From Limnospira fusiformis SAG 85.79 (GTDB lineage Bacteria; Cyanobacteriota; Cyanobacteriia; Cyanobacteriales; Microcoleaceae): DNA of 64,000 nucleotides. Made by a program: the position numbers and the translations under genes. How positions within the stretch are numbered: the stretch's first letter is position 1; the number at the start of each line of letters is the position of its first letter. Location of the stretch: positions 1,013,459-1,077,458 of the forward strand of contig NZ_CP051185.1 in the NCBI RefSeq assembly GCF_012516315.1, read 5' to 3'. The notes beneath the pieces were generated by a model, which saw only the letters and a list, made by a program, of their open reading frames with translations, had not been told where the DNA came from and searched no databases. Shown piece by piece: positions 1 to 8,858 of the stretch.

Positions 1-1590
1 CCCGTGGATATCATACAAGCCAAATGCGTTGGCGTGTTGAAACTGACCGACGGGGGTGGTTTGTTCGCGGTAGGCTCCCTTGGGTCCTGAGCTATAGGTG
101 TAGTCGCCACGGTAGTTGGCGAGGTCGGTGGTCAGGGTATCACCGACATGAAAGGGGCTAGTGGTTCCGGCGCGAGCTGCATATTCCCACTCGGCTTCAC
201 TGGGTAATCGGTAGGGTTTGCTGATTACTTTTGAGAGGCGATCGCACCACTCCATTACATCATACCATGAAACCGATTCAACGGGAAGATTTAATCCTTT
301 AAATCTTGGGGGGTCTAGGCTCAGGTCCCGTTGAAGTTTGGGGAAACTAGCCACTTGTTGCCATTGTGCTTGGGTAACCGGATATTTCCCCATTAGGAAG
401 GGTTTAATCGTGACTTGGTGTTGGGGTTCTTCTTCGCCATGATAGCGACTCCATCGCTTTTCGGATGCAGGTGAACCCATAATAAAGGTTCCCCCCGGAA
501 TTAGCACCATCTCCAGGGTTACACCGTTTCCCAGGTCTTCGATAATACATTCAGCCTGACCGGGACGACGGTTAATTTCTCGACCCATTGAATTGACCGT
601 AACGATATCAAATTCAAACTTCTGGGTTACCGGTTTGCCAGTTGTATTGGGAGTCTGTTTAACAGTCTCTGGGATGACGGTTTGAGGACTTGTTGGGTTG
701 GGCGATTTCCCATAATATCGCCGTAAATCTTCCCAAACTTCCGCTACAGATTGATAGCGTTTGTTAAACACTGTCTCAACCAAACGGTCTAAGATTTTGC
801 CTAGTTTCTCACTCAACTGATTGTCATTTAAATGCTCACGCCACACCCATTGTAATTCTAAGGGGTCATATAAATTCGACGGACTCACTTCGGTTAGCAG
901 GTATAAACAAGTCACCCCTAAACTATATAAATCACTCCCATATTGAGGTTTTCCCATAGCCTGTTCCGGGGCGCAATATTCCGCCGAACCGATAACCGTT
1001 CCGGTGACGCTCATAGATGTGCGCCGCACCTGTTTAGATGCTCCAAAATCCACTAGGACTAACTTGTTATCACTGGCTCGTCTAATGATGTTTTCCGGTT
1101 TAATATCCCGGTGAATCACTTGATTTTGGTGGACGAAATCCAAAACTGGCAATAAATCCTCTAGCAGCGAAATGATTTGATTTTCGCTAAAAGCGCCTTG
1201 ATTATCTAGCTCCTGTTGTAGGGTTTCCCCTTCGATAAATTCCTGAATTAAATATTGACGGTTATCAGCCGTAAAATAAGCCAACAGTTCCGGGATTTGG
1301 GAATGTTTGCCGAGGAGTTCTAAACGTTGGGCTTCTTGGTCGAATAATTGGGCGGCTTTTTCTAGGGTAGCGGTTCCTTGCGCCTGGGGAAGGAATTGCT
1401 TAATCACGCAGGGAGGTTTAGAAGGTTTGAAGTCATCCACTGCCAGAAATGTGCGTCCGAACCCGCCTTGTCCGAGGATGCTTTTAGCATAGTAGCGTTC
1501 TGCCAGTCGGAGTTTACTGCCACATTTTTGGCAAAACTGGGAACCTTCGGGGTTGCTGTGGAGGCAGTCCGGGTTGAGACACTGGCTCAT
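1..1590 (-). CDS. 4-Cys Ser/Thr kinase fused to FGE-sulfatase domain, copy 1 (3' end outside window)
   Basis: The reading frame is open from the ATG at 1590 to the window edge (530 codons); I translated it by hand. It starts with a zinc-ribbon-like segment (Cys4, Cys9, Cys20, Cys23). A Hanks-type kinase domain follows, with glycine loop GQGGFGRTFL, VIKQ lysine, HRDIKPEN catalytic loop, DFG and an APEQ motif. After a Pro/Thr-rich linker comes an FGE-sulfatase/C-type-lectin-like domain (GGTFIMG, YPVTQAQW, RLPSEAEWEYAARAG). The frame reaches only FGLYDIHG, so the variable C-terminus lies left of the window. Family knowledge: such kinases phosphorylate Ser/Thr on unknown targets. The FGE-fold domain probably binds a ligand rather than modifying sulfatases. 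The upstream leader repeat carries the ribosome site AGGAGG-like core. Confidence 0.9.
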   Translation of the reverse strand, partial: MSQCLNPDCLHSNPEGSQFCQKCGSKLRLAERYYAKSILGQGGFGRTFLAVDDFKPSKPPCVIKQFLPQAQGTATLEKAAQLFDQEAQRLELLGKHSQIPELLAYFTADNRQYLIQEFIEGETLQQELDNQGAFSENQIISLLEDLLPVLDFVHQNQVIHRDIKPENIIRRASDNKLVLVDFGASKQVRRTSMSVTGTVIGSAEYCAPEQAMGKPQYGSDLYSLGVTCLYLLTEVSPSNLYDPLELQWVWREHLNDNQLSEKLGKILDRLVETVFNKRYQSVAEVWEDLRRYYGKSPNPTSPQTVIPETVKQTPNTTGKPVTQKFEFDIVTVNSMGREINRRPGQAECIIEDLGNGVTLEMVLIPGGTFIMGSPASEKRWSRYHGEEEPQHQVTIKPFLMGKYPVTQAQWQQVASFPKLQRDLSLDPPRFKGLNLPVESVSWYDVMEWCDRLSKVISKPYRLPSEAEWEYAARAGTTSPFHVGDTLTTDLANYRGDYTYSSGPKGAYREQTTPVGQFQHANAFGLYDIHG

Positions 1591-1592
1591 AA

Positions 1593-2031
1593 TCAGGAGG
1601 GTTATTGATACCTGATTCTACATTACCATAAATGCCCAAAATTAACCCGCTTTTTCACAGACACCTGATTTATCACGGCTGGGAAAGTTGGGTTGCGCTG
1701 CGCTTCACCCAACCTACTAAAGCGCTGGGTTGAGACACTGGCTCATAATCAGGAGGGTTATTGATACCTGATTCTACATTACCATAAATGCCCAAAATTA
1801 ACCCGCTTTTTCACAGACACCTGATTTATCACGGCTGGGAAAGTTGGGTTGCGCTGCGCTTCACCCAACCTACTAAAGCGCTGGGTTGAGACACTGGCTC
1901 ATAATCAGGAGGGTTATTGATACCTGATTCTACATTACCATAAATGCCCAAAATTAACCCGCTTTTTCACAGAAACCCGGTGGCTCACGGCTGGCTGGGA
2001 AGTTGGGCCCGGCTGCGCTTCACCCAACCTA
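1593..2031 (-). repeat. Tandem leader repeats (~157 bp) between kinase copies 1 and 2, with two orphan start codons
   Basis: Three near-identical copies of about 157 bp. Each contains, read on the minus strand, the kinase leader (TCCTCCTGATT-type ribosome site), a start codon and the first ~7 kinase codons, then a jump directly to the 3' end of a kinase gene and the palindrome GTTGGGT...ACCCAAC. Orphan start codons lie at 1745 and 1902. The residual reading frame is nine codons, MSQCLNPAL. I infer that each unit is what remains after the body of a kinase gene was deleted by recombination. Confidence 0.85.
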
Positions 2032-3885
2032 CTAAAGCGCTACCCGAAAACCGCTGTTGCGGCCGAAGCTGTCCGGGTAGTCCATGACGCGGTTGGCACA
2101 ACGGCAGCTCACAGGAAAGTTTAGCCACGAACCGCCGCGCAGCACCCTCATGTCTTTTGTCCCTTTTTCCAAAAAATCGACTAAATGTTCAATAATGTTT
2201 TCATAACGATTATCGTTACCATAATCCCACACTCGCCCGTCCGAGGGAGCGCCACCATAGCCTTCGTGCCAGGGGTCAGCGCACCATTCCCAAATATTCC
2301 CGTGGATATCATACAAGCCAAAGGCGTTGGCGTGTTGAAACTGACCGACGGGGGTGGTTTTTTTGCGGTAGGCTCCCCTCGGTCCTGAGCTATAGCTGTA
2401 GCCGCCATCGTAGTTGGCGAGGTCCGTCGTCAGGGTATCACCGACATGAAAGGGGCTAGTGGTTCCAGCGCGGGCTGCATATTCCCACTCGGCTTCACTG
2501 GGCAATCGGTAGGGTTTGCCAATTCTTTTCGAGAGGCGCGCACACCATTCCACCACATCATACCATGAAACCGATTCAACGGGAAGATTTAATCCGGCAA
2601 ATTTGGAGGGGTTATAGTTGAGGTCCCGTTGGAGTTTGGGGAAACTAGCCACTTGTTGCCATTGTGCTTGGGTAACCGGATATTTCCCCATGAGGAAGGG
2701 TTTAATCGTGACTCGGTGTTGGGGTCTTTCAGCGTATGAACTTCCAGCTTCACCACTCGGCGCACCCATAATAAAGGTTCCCCCCGGAATTTTTACCATC
2801 TCCAGAGTCACCCCATTTCCCAGGTCTTCGATAATACATTCAGCCTGACCGGTACGGCGGTTAATTTCTCGACCCATTGAATTGACCGTAACGATATCAA
2901 ATTCAAACTTCTGGGTTACCGGTTTGCCAGTTGTATTGGGAGTCTGTTTAACAGTCTCTGGGATGACGGGTTGAGGATTTGTGGGGTTGGTCTGTTTCCC
3001 ATAATATCGCTGTAAATCTGCCCACACTTCCGCTACAGATTGATAGCGTTTTTTAAAGACTGTCTCAACCAAGCGGTCTAAGATTTTGCCTAGTTTATCA
3101 CTCACCTGATTGTCATTGAAATACTCATAGTCACGCCACACCCATTCGGCTTCTAAGGGGTCATATAAATCTGACGGACTCACTTCGGTTAGCAGATATA
3201 AACAAGTCACCCCTAAACTATATAAATCACTCCCATATTGAGGTTTTCCCATAGCCTGTTCCGGGGCCCAATATTCCGCCGAACCGATAACCGTTCCCGT
3301 CACGCTAAGAGATGTGCGTCGCACCTGTTTAGATGCTCCAAAATCCACTATAACTAACTTATTATCACTGGCTCGTCTAATGATGTTGTCCGGTTTAATA
3401 TCCCGGTGAATCACTTGATTTTGGTGGACGAAATCCAAAACTGGCAATAAATCCTTGAGCAGCGAAATGATTTGATTTTCCGTAAAAGCGCCTTGATTAT
3501 CTAACTCCTGTTGTAGGGTTTCCCCTTCGATAAATTCCTGAATTAAATATTGACGGTTATCAGCGGTAAAATAAGCCAACAGTTCCGGGATTTGGGAATG
3601 TTTGCCGAGGAGTTCTAAACGTTGGGCTTCTTGGTCGAATAATTGGGCGGCTTTTTCTAGGGTAGCGGTTCCTTGCGCCTGGGGAAGGAATTGTTTAATC
3701 ACACAGGGAGGTTTAGAAGGTTTGAAGTCATCCACTGCCAGAAATGTGCGTCCGAACCCACCTTGTCCGAGGATGCTTTTAGCATAGTAGCGTTCTACCA
3801 GTCGGAGTTTACTGCCACATTTTTGGCAAAACTGGGAACCGTCGGGGTTGATGTGGAGGCAGTCTGGGTTGAGACACTGGCTCAT
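2032..3885 (-). CDS. 4-Cys Ser/Thr kinase with FGE-sulfatase/C-type-lectin domain, copy 2 (putative DGR target)
   Basis: Complete 617-residue protein. Residues 4-24 form a CxNPxC...FCxxCG zinc ribbon. Residues ~33-300 are a Hanks-type kinase with GQGGFGRTFL, VIKQ, HRDIKPDN, DFGASK and APEQ motifs. The linker ~300-345 is Pro/Thr-rich and ~350-617 is an FGE-sulfatase (PF03781-like) domain with GGTFIMG, RLPSEAEWEYAARAG, GNIWEWC and a terminal GFRVA block. The last ~35 residues differ strongly from the sister copies, while the kinase is almost identical. The first of the paired active-site cysteines of genuine formylglycine-generating enzymes is not seen, so a ligand-recognition role is more likely (inference). 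The ATG at 3885 follows a good ribosome site in the conserved leader. It is probably a sensor kinase with a diversified binding face. Confidence 0.93.
   Translation of the reverse strand: MSQCLNPDCLHINPDGSQFCQKCGSKLRLVERYYAKSILGQGGFGRTFLAVDDFKPSKPPCVIKQFLPQAQGTATLEKAAQLFDQEAQRLELLGKHSQIPELLAYFTADNRQYLIQEFIEGETLQQELDNQGAFTENQIISLLKDLLPVLDFVHQNQVIHRDIKPDNIIRRASDNKLVIVDFGASKQVRRTSLSVTGTVIGSAEYWAPEQAMGKPQYGSDLYSLGVTCLYLLTEVSPSDLYDPLEAEWVWRDYEYFNDNQVSDKLGKILDRLVETVFKKRYQSVAEVWADLQRYYGKQTNPTNPQPVIPETVKQTPNTTGKPVTQKFEFDIVTVNSMGREINRRTGQAECIIEDLGNGVTLEMVKIPGGTFIMGAPSGEAGSSYAERPQHRVTIKPFLMGKYPVTQAQWQQVASFPKLQRDLNYNPSKFAGLNLPVESVSWYDVVEWCARLSKRIGKPYRLPSEAEWEYAARAGTTSPFHVGDTLTTDLANYDGGYSYSSGPRGAYRKKTTPVGQFQHANAFGLYDIHGNIWEWCADPWHEGYGGAPSDGRVWDYGNDNRYENIIEHLVDFLEKGTKDMRVLRGGSWLNFPVSCRCANRVMDYPDSFGRNSGFRVAL
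2036..2140 (-). other. Putative DGR variable region (VR) of kinase copy 2
   Basis: It runs from the invariant GGSW codons to the invariant GFRVA codons. Codon by codon against copies 3, 5 and 6, about 18 codons vary, nearly always at positions 1 and 2, with third position C kept. The blocks TGC CGT TGT GCC, CGC, CCG and GGT TTT CGG GTA are invariant. This is the pattern expected if AAC-rich template codons were copied with adenine-specific errors. Confidence 0.85.
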
Positions 3886-4175
3886 AATCAGGAGGGTTAT
3901 TGATACCTGATTCTACATTACCATAAATGCCGAAAATTAACCCGCTTTTTCACAGAAACCTGATTTATCACGGCTGGGGAAGTTGGGTTTCGCTGCGCTT
4001 CACCCAACCTACATCGTTGTTGTTTACACAAGGGCAATTTAAATTTAACATTTCTTTACACACAAATCCATATTTATGGTGTAAAATTGGGGAAATATAA
4101 AAAAAGCTCGCTGCGATCGCTCAAAAGGGTAAATGGCTAACAGGGTAAAGGGCAAAACCGCAAAAGCGCTAAGAG
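3886..4175. repeat. Leader unit and intergenic spacer between kinase copies 2 and 3
   Basis: Positions 3886-4015 are one copy of the kinase leader and palindrome (GTTGGGT...ACCCAAC). From 4016 to 4175 the DNA is AT-rich, carries one HIP1 octamer near 4113, and shows no gene that I can support. Confidence 0.7.
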
Positions 4176-5909
4176 CTAAGAGTCGGGGGGGGCACAGGCT
4201 ACCCGAAAACCGTAGTTGAGGTTGAGGATGTCCGGGCCGACCCAGTCGCGGAAGGCACAACGGCAGCTCTCTGGAAGGTCGTCCCACGAACCGCCGCGCA
4301 GCACTCGGTCGTCTTTGCTTTCCAAAAACTTGACTAAATATTCAATAGGGTTTTGATAACGATTATCGTTCCCAACATCCCACACACGACCATCCGAAGG
4401 CGCACCATTGTAGCTGTCGTGCCAGGGGTCAGCGCACCATTCCCAAACATTTCCGTGGATATCATACAAGCCAAATGCGTTGGCGTGTTGAAACTGACCG
4501 ACGGGGGTGGTTTGTTCGCGGTAGGCTCCCTTGGGTCCTGAGCTATAGGTGTAGTTGCCATCGTAGTTGGCGAGGTCTGTCGTCAGGGTATCACCGACAT
4601 GAAAGGGGCTAGTTGTTCCGGCGCGGGCTGCATATTCCCACTCGGCTTCACTGGGCAATCGGTAGGGTTTGCCGATTCTTTTCGAGAGGCGGGCGCACCA
4701 CTCGATTACATCATACCATGAAACTTTTTCAACCGGAAGATTTAATCCTTTAAATCTTGAGGGGTCTGGGTTCAGGTCTCGTTGGAGTTTGGGGAAACTA
4801 GCCACTTGTCGCCATTGTGCTTGGGTAACCGGATATTTCCCCATTAGGAAGGGTTTAATCGTGACTCGGTGTTGGGGTCTTTCAGCATTAGAACTTCCAG
4901 CTTCACCACTCGGCGCACCCATAATAAAGGTTCCCCCCGGAATTAGCACCATCTCCAGAGTCACACCATTTCCCAGGTCTTCGATAATACATTCAGCCTG
5001 ACCGGGACGGCGGTTAATTTCTTGTCCCTTTGAATTGACGGTAACGATGTCAAAGGAAAAAGAAGTCGTTTTTGGTCGGTAAAGGGGGGTGGGTTTCGGC
5101 GGTTCCAACAGCTTTAACCACTCCTCCATCGACTGAGGGCGCTGGGTTTTATTTAACGCCATCCCCGCCATAATCGCATCATTAATAGCATCGCTCACCG
5201 ATGCCAAATCCTTGGGCGGCACCAACTCTTCCCGGTCTACCTTGCGGGAAAAACAGTCCCTCGGCAACTGCTTCGTTACGGCATAATAGAGAGATGCTGC
5301 CAGAGTGTAAATATCGACCGTGGGGGAGCGATCGCCTTTAATTAACTGTTCGTAGGGTGCAAAAGCCTTATTGCCAAAAATCTTGGAACTGGTGACACTG
5401 GGGACGACATTTCCAGCGATGCCAAAATCAATCAATACCGGCTGACGGTTACCTCGCAACATGATATTAACCGGGGTGGCATCCCGGTGAACAATACCAG
5501 CGCGATGCACCTGTGCCAAAGCCTGAGCCACCGGACAAATTAACTCCAGGGCGGTCGCTTCCGAAAGGGGGCCTTGTTCCTGCACCAGAGTATAGAGGTT
5601 TTTGCCCTCGATAAATTCCATTACCAGACAATGGGAGTCGGATTCTTCAAATAAGTCCTTGACGCGGACGATGTGGGGGTTGGGGTCCCTCTCCAGTTGG
5701 GCTAAAATTTGGGCTTCCCGGATGAAGCGTTGGACGTATTTGGCATAGTCGGGGTCATGTCGCAAAAAGGCATTGGGGGTTTTGATCACCACGGGGGCAT
5801 TGAAGCCCCGATGCAGGGCTTTGTAGGTAATGCCGAACCCACCCTGTCCGAGGACAGTTTCGATGGTGAATTTGCCGTTTTGGAGTGAGTGTCCGTTTTG
5901 CCAGTACAT
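4176..5909 (-). CDS. Ser/Thr kinase with FGE-sulfatase domain, copy 3, without zinc ribbon (putative DGR target)
   Basis: 577 residues from the ATG at 5909. A TTG 30 bp further upstream is open, but the ATG aligns with the MLWQNG start of the next kinase. This copy lacks the N-terminal zinc ribbon and has a different kinase domain: GQGGFGITY, VIKTPN lysine, DFGIAG. The catalytic loop reads HRDATPVN, so the usual lysine after HRD-x is threonine, which may lower activity. The C-terminal ~270 residues are the same FGE-fold domain as in the neighbours (GGTFIMG, RLPSEAEWEYAARAG, GNVWEWC) and end in a variable region followed by GFRVACAPPDS. A recent exchange of the FGE module between different kinase types is likely, because the FGE part is almost identical at DNA level to copies 2 and 5 while the kinase is not. 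Confidence 0.92.
   Translation of the reverse strand: MYWQNGHSLQNGKFTIETVLGQGGFGITYKALHRGFNAPVVIKTPNAFLRHDPDYAKYVQRFIREAQILAQLERDPNPHIVRVKDLFEESDSHCLVMEFIEGKNLYTLVQEQGPLSEATALELICPVAQALAQVHRAGIVHRDATPVNIMLRGNRQPVLIDFGIAGNVVPSVTSSKIFGNKAFAPYEQLIKGDRSPTVDIYTLAASLYYAVTKQLPRDCFSRKVDREELVPPKDLASVSDAINDAIMAGMALNKTQRPQSMEEWLKLLEPPKPTPLYRPKTTSFSFDIVTVNSKGQEINRRPGQAECIIEDLGNGVTLEMVLIPGGTFIMGAPSGEAGSSNAERPQHRVTIKPFLMGKYPVTQAQWRQVASFPKLQRDLNPDPSRFKGLNLPVEKVSWYDVIEWCARLSKRIGKPYRLPSEAEWEYAARAGTTSPFHVGDTLTTDLANYDGNYTYSSGPKGAYREQTTPVGQFQHANAFGLYDIHGNVWEWCADPWHDSYNGAPSDGRVWDVGNDNRYQNPIEYLVKFLESKDDRVLRGGSWDDLPESCRCAFRDWVGPDILNLNYGFRVACAPPDS
4200..4300 (-). other. Putative DGR variable region of kinase copy 3
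   Basis: The invariant GGSW block and GFRV block enclose codons that read DDLPES, F, DWVG and ILNLNY, where the sister copies have other residues. Differences sit at codon positions 1 and 2, and third positions stay C or T. The constant CRCA and P anchor positions are kept. Confidence 0.85.
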
Positions 5910-5959
5910 TGTCCGGGTGTCAGTCGGTGAGGATGTCAATATTGTACACCCACCCAGGG

Positions 5960-6925
5960 CTATTTATTTAAAAATAGGGCGATTATGGTTGCGATCGCAC
6001 CGAGAATGCCGGCAACAGTAGCAGCCAATTGAAGGGCGATCGGCAGACTATCCCATTGGGGAATTGGCGACCAGCGCCCGATTCCCAATTCCCGCAGAAA
6101 TTCCGGTACACTCTGGGTGCGATCGCCCGGAATTAAAGCCATGGCATGAACGATCGCCTGATTAACCTTTTGGCTAATCTTGGGATTGTGCAAACGGGGG
6201 GGAGTCAAATGCACATCGGACTTGGTATCATGGCGATCTAAGGCACTTTCAGGTTTTTTTCCGGTCAGCAGCACATACAGGGTCGCCGCCAGGCTGTAAA
6301 CGTCCGTCCAGGGTCCTTTGGGTTCCAGGTGGGAATACAATTCGAAGGGTGCAAAGCCATCAACGGTAATTTGTTGGGTGAGGGGATGATCGAAAGACCT
6401 CGCCAAGCCAAAATCAATTAAAATCGCCTCTTGTTTTCCGGCGCGAATCATAATATTTCCGGGTTTAAGATCTCGATGCAAAAGACCCCGTTGGTGGACG
6501 GAAATCAAAGCGGAACCAATTTGTTGAATATAGCCCAGGGCAATTTTTTCGGGAAGTTGAGGTTCTCCCCGCTGACCGAGACTGACCCCATCAATATAGT
6601 CCATGACGATACACGGATAGCGAGTATTGGCAAACCATCCCTCCCGCACCGCTTCCTCAAAAATTTCTCGCACTTTGACAATATGAGGATGTTGGCATTG
6701 GGAGAGTTTTAGGGCTTCATCATAAAATTTGGTCGCATATTTTTCCCGTTCCGAGGGCTTGAGATCTTTTAACATGGAAGCGTCGGGATTCAGGGTTTTA
6801 ATGGCAACATAGCCATTCGTCCGCACTTCCTTGGCGAGATAGGTGACGGAAAATCGCCCCTGTCCCAAAATGCGATCGACCATATAGTTCCCGTTGTTGA
6901 GTTTCTGTCCGTTTTGCCACAACAT
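5960..6925 (-). CDS. Membrane-anchored Ser/Thr protein kinase
   Basis: 321 residues from the ATG at 6925 (MLWQNGQKLNNGNY). The frame stays open to 7045, but that extension is only a translation of the palindromic intergenic repeat, so I reject it. The kinase core is complete: GQGRFSVTYLA, VAIKTLN lysine, HRDLKPGN catalytic loop, DFGLARS and a DVYSLAATLY segment. There is no FGE domain. A single C-terminal hydrophobic segment of about 22 residues near the end (ALQLAATVAGILGAIATI) is followed by LFLNK, which predicts a tail-anchored membrane kinase. It sits between copies 3 and 5 of the array on the same strand, only ~50 bp upstream of copy 3, and may be co-transcribed with it. Substrates are unknown. 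Confidence 0.9.
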   Translation of the reverse strand: MLWQNGQKLNNGNYMVDRILGQGRFSVTYLAKEVRTNGYVAIKTLNPDASMLKDLKPSEREKYATKFYDEALKLSQCQHPHIVKVREIFEEAVREGWFANTRYPCIVMDYIDGVSLGQRGEPQLPEKIALGYIQQIGSALISVHQRGLLHRDLKPGNIMIRAGKQEAILIDFGLARSFDHPLTQQITVDGFAPFELYSHLEPKGPWTDVYSLAATLYVLLTGKKPESALDRHDTKSDVHLTPPRLHNPKISQKVNQAIVHAMALIPGDRTQSVPEFLRELGIGRWSPIPQWDSLPIALQLAATVAGILGAIATIIALFLNK

Positions 6926-7049
6926 GATGGAATCGATAAAATATGGGCGTATTTTACCAAAATCCGCTGCTGCTTGGGTTGCCGAAACAGAAACCCGGTG
7001 GCTCACGGCTGGCTGGGAAGTTGGGTGAAGCGCAGCGAAACCCAACCTA

Positions 7050-8858
7050 CTAAAGCGCTACCCGAAAACCGTTGTTGTAGAAGAGGAAGTCCGGGTCAGC
7101 CCCGTAGCGGTAGGCACAACGGCAGTTATCTGGATAGTCGTACCACGAACCGCCGCGCAGCACCCTTCTTTCTGTTTTTCCCAAAGAGTTGATAGCTATT
7201 CGTGAAGAGTTGATAGCTATTCGTAATTGATAACGATTATCGTTACCAACATCCCACACACGACCATCCGAAGGCGCACCATTGTAGCTGTCGTGCCAGG
7301 GGTCAGCGCACCATTCCCAAACGTTCCCGTGGATATCATACAAGCCAAAGGCGTTGGCGTGTTGAAACTGACCGACGGGGGTGGTTTGTTCGCGGTAGGC
7401 TCCCTTGGGTCCTGAGCTATAGGTGTGGTTGCCATCGTAGTTGGCGAGGTCCGTCGTCAGGGTATCACCGACATGAAAGGGGCTAGTAGTTCCGGCGCGG
7501 GCTGCATATTCCCACTCCGCTTCACTGGGTAATCGGTAGGGTTTGCCAATTCTTTTCGAGAGGCGATCGCACCACTCCATTACATCATACCAAAAAACTT
7601 TTTCAACCGGAAGATTTAATCCTTTAAAATATGAGGGGTCTAGGCTCAAGTCCCGTTGGAGTTTGGGGAAACTAGCCACTTGTCGCCATTGTGCTTGGGT
7701 AACCGGATATTTTCCCATGAGGAAGGGTTTAATCGTGACTCGGTGTTGGGGTCTTTCAGCGTATGAACTTCCAGCTTCACCACTCGGCGCACCCATGGTA
7801 AAGGTTCCCCCCGGAATTAGCACCATCTCCAGAGTCACCCCATTTCCCAGGTCTTCGATAATACATTCAGCCTGACCGCGACGGCGGTTAATTTCTCTGC
7901 CCTTTGAATTGACCGTAACGATATCAAATTCAAACTTCTGGGTTACCGGTTTGCCAGTTGTATTGTTGGTCGGTTTCCCATAATATCGCTGTAAATCTGC
8001 CCATACTTCGGCTACAGATTGATAGCGTTTTTTAAATACTGTCTCAACCAAACGCTCTAAGATTTCGCCTAATTTATCACTCACCTGATTGCCATTTAAA
8101 TGCTCACGCCACACCCATTGTGATTCTAAGGGGTCATATAAATATGACGGACTCACTTGGGTTAGCAGGTATAAACAAGTCACCCCTAAACTATATAAAT
8201 CACTCCCATATTGAGGTTTTCCCATAGCCTGTTCCGGGGCGCAATATTCCGCCGAACCGATAACCGTTCCCGCGACGCTCATAGATGTGCGCTGCACCTG
8301 TTTAGATGCTCCAAAATCCACTATGACTAACTTGTTATCACTGGCGCGTCTAATGATGTTTTCCGGTTTAATATCCCGGTGAATTACTTTATGTTTGTGT
8401 ACAAAATACAAAACTGGCAATAAATCCTTGAGCAGCGAAATGATTTGATTTTCTGTAAAAGCGCCTTGATTGTCTAACTCCTGTTGTAGGGTGTCTCCTT
8501 CGATAAATTCCTGAATTAAATATTGACGGTTATCAGCCGTAAAATAAGCCAACAGTTCCGGGATTTGGGAATGTTTGCCGAGAAGTTCTAAACGTTGGGC
8601 TTCTTGGTCGAATAATTGGGCGGCTTTTTCTAGGGTAGCGGTTCCTTGCGCCTGGGGAAGGAATTGCTTAATCACGCAGGGAGGTTTAGAAGGTTTGAAG
8701 TCATCCACTGCCAGAAATGTGCGTCCGAACCCACCTTGTCCGAGGATGCTTTTAGCATAGTAGCGTTCTACCAGTCGGAGTTTACTGCCACATTTTTGGC
8801 AGAAATTACAACCTTCGGGGTTGATGTGGAGGCAGTCTGGGTTCAGACATTGGCTCAT
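7050..8858 (-). CDS. 4-Cys Ser/Thr kinase with FGE-sulfatase domain, copy 5 (putative DGR target)
   Basis: 602 residues with the same order as copy 2: zinc ribbon with four Cys (residues 4-24), Hanks-type kinase (GQGGFGRTFL, HRDIKPEN, DFGASK), a short linker, then an FGE-fold domain ending GFRVAL. The linker is shorter than in copies 2 and 6. Just before the variable region it carries a seven-residue tandem duplication (RIAINSS then RIAINSL), encoded by a 21-bp repeat at about 7185-7226. The start is the ATG in the conserved leader at 8858. The high identity to copies 2 and 6 outside the variable region suggests gene conversion or recent duplication. Confidence 0.93.
   Translation of the reverse strand: MSQCLNPDCLHINPEGCNFCQKCGSKLRLVERYYAKSILGQGGFGRTFLAVDDFKPSKPPCVIKQFLPQAQGTATLEKAAQLFDQEAQRLELLGKHSQIPELLAYFTADNRQYLIQEFIEGDTLQQELDNQGAFTENQIISLLKDLLPVLYFVHKHKVIHRDIKPENIIRRASDNKLVIVDFGASKQVQRTSMSVAGTVIGSAEYCAPEQAMGKPQYGSDLYSLGVTCLYLLTQVSPSYLYDPLESQWVWREHLNGNQVSDKLGEILERLVETVFKKRYQSVAEVWADLQRYYGKPTNNTTGKPVTQKFEFDIVTVNSKGREINRRRGQAECIIEDLGNGVTLEMVLIPGGTFTMGAPSGEAGSSYAERPQHRVTIKPFLMGKYPVTQAQWRQVASFPKLQRDLSLDPSYFKGLNLPVEKVFWYDVMEWCDRLSKRIGKPYRLPSEAEWEYAARAGTTSPFHVGDTLTTDLANYDGNHTYSSGPKGAYREQTTPVGQFQHANAFGLYDIHGNVWEWCADPWHDSYNGAPSDGRVWDVGNDNRYQLRIAINSSRIAINSLGKTERRVLRGGSWYDYPDNCRCAYRYGADPDFLFYNNGFRVAL
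7056..7160 (-). other. Putative DGR variable region of kinase copy 5
   Basis: Between GGSW and GFRV this copy reads YDYPDN, Y, YGAD and FLFYNN at the variable sites. Two codons near the 3' end are AAC, matching the inferred unmutated template state, and CRCA and CRY anchors are conserved. The substitution pattern relative to copies 2, 3 and 6 is confined almost wholly to sites where an adenine is present in one copy or can be inferred for the template. Confidence 0.85.
7185..7226 (-). repeat. 21-bp tandem duplication in kinase copy 5
   Basis: Two adjacent near-identical 21-bp units inside the FGE-fold domain, in frame, give two seven-residue repeats just upstream of the RVLRGGSW block. The other copies have a different short insert here. 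Confidence 0.8.

Noticed and set aside
2032..2500. Genuine formylglycine-generating activity of the FGE domains
   Set aside because: The paired active-site cysteines of true enzymes are not both present at the expected GGSW block, and no sulfatase gene is nearby.
5960..7045. Longer start for the membrane kinase at 7045
   Set aside because: The additional 40 codons are translated from the intergenic palindrome and leader; the ATG at 6925 matches the start of the neighbouring kinase.
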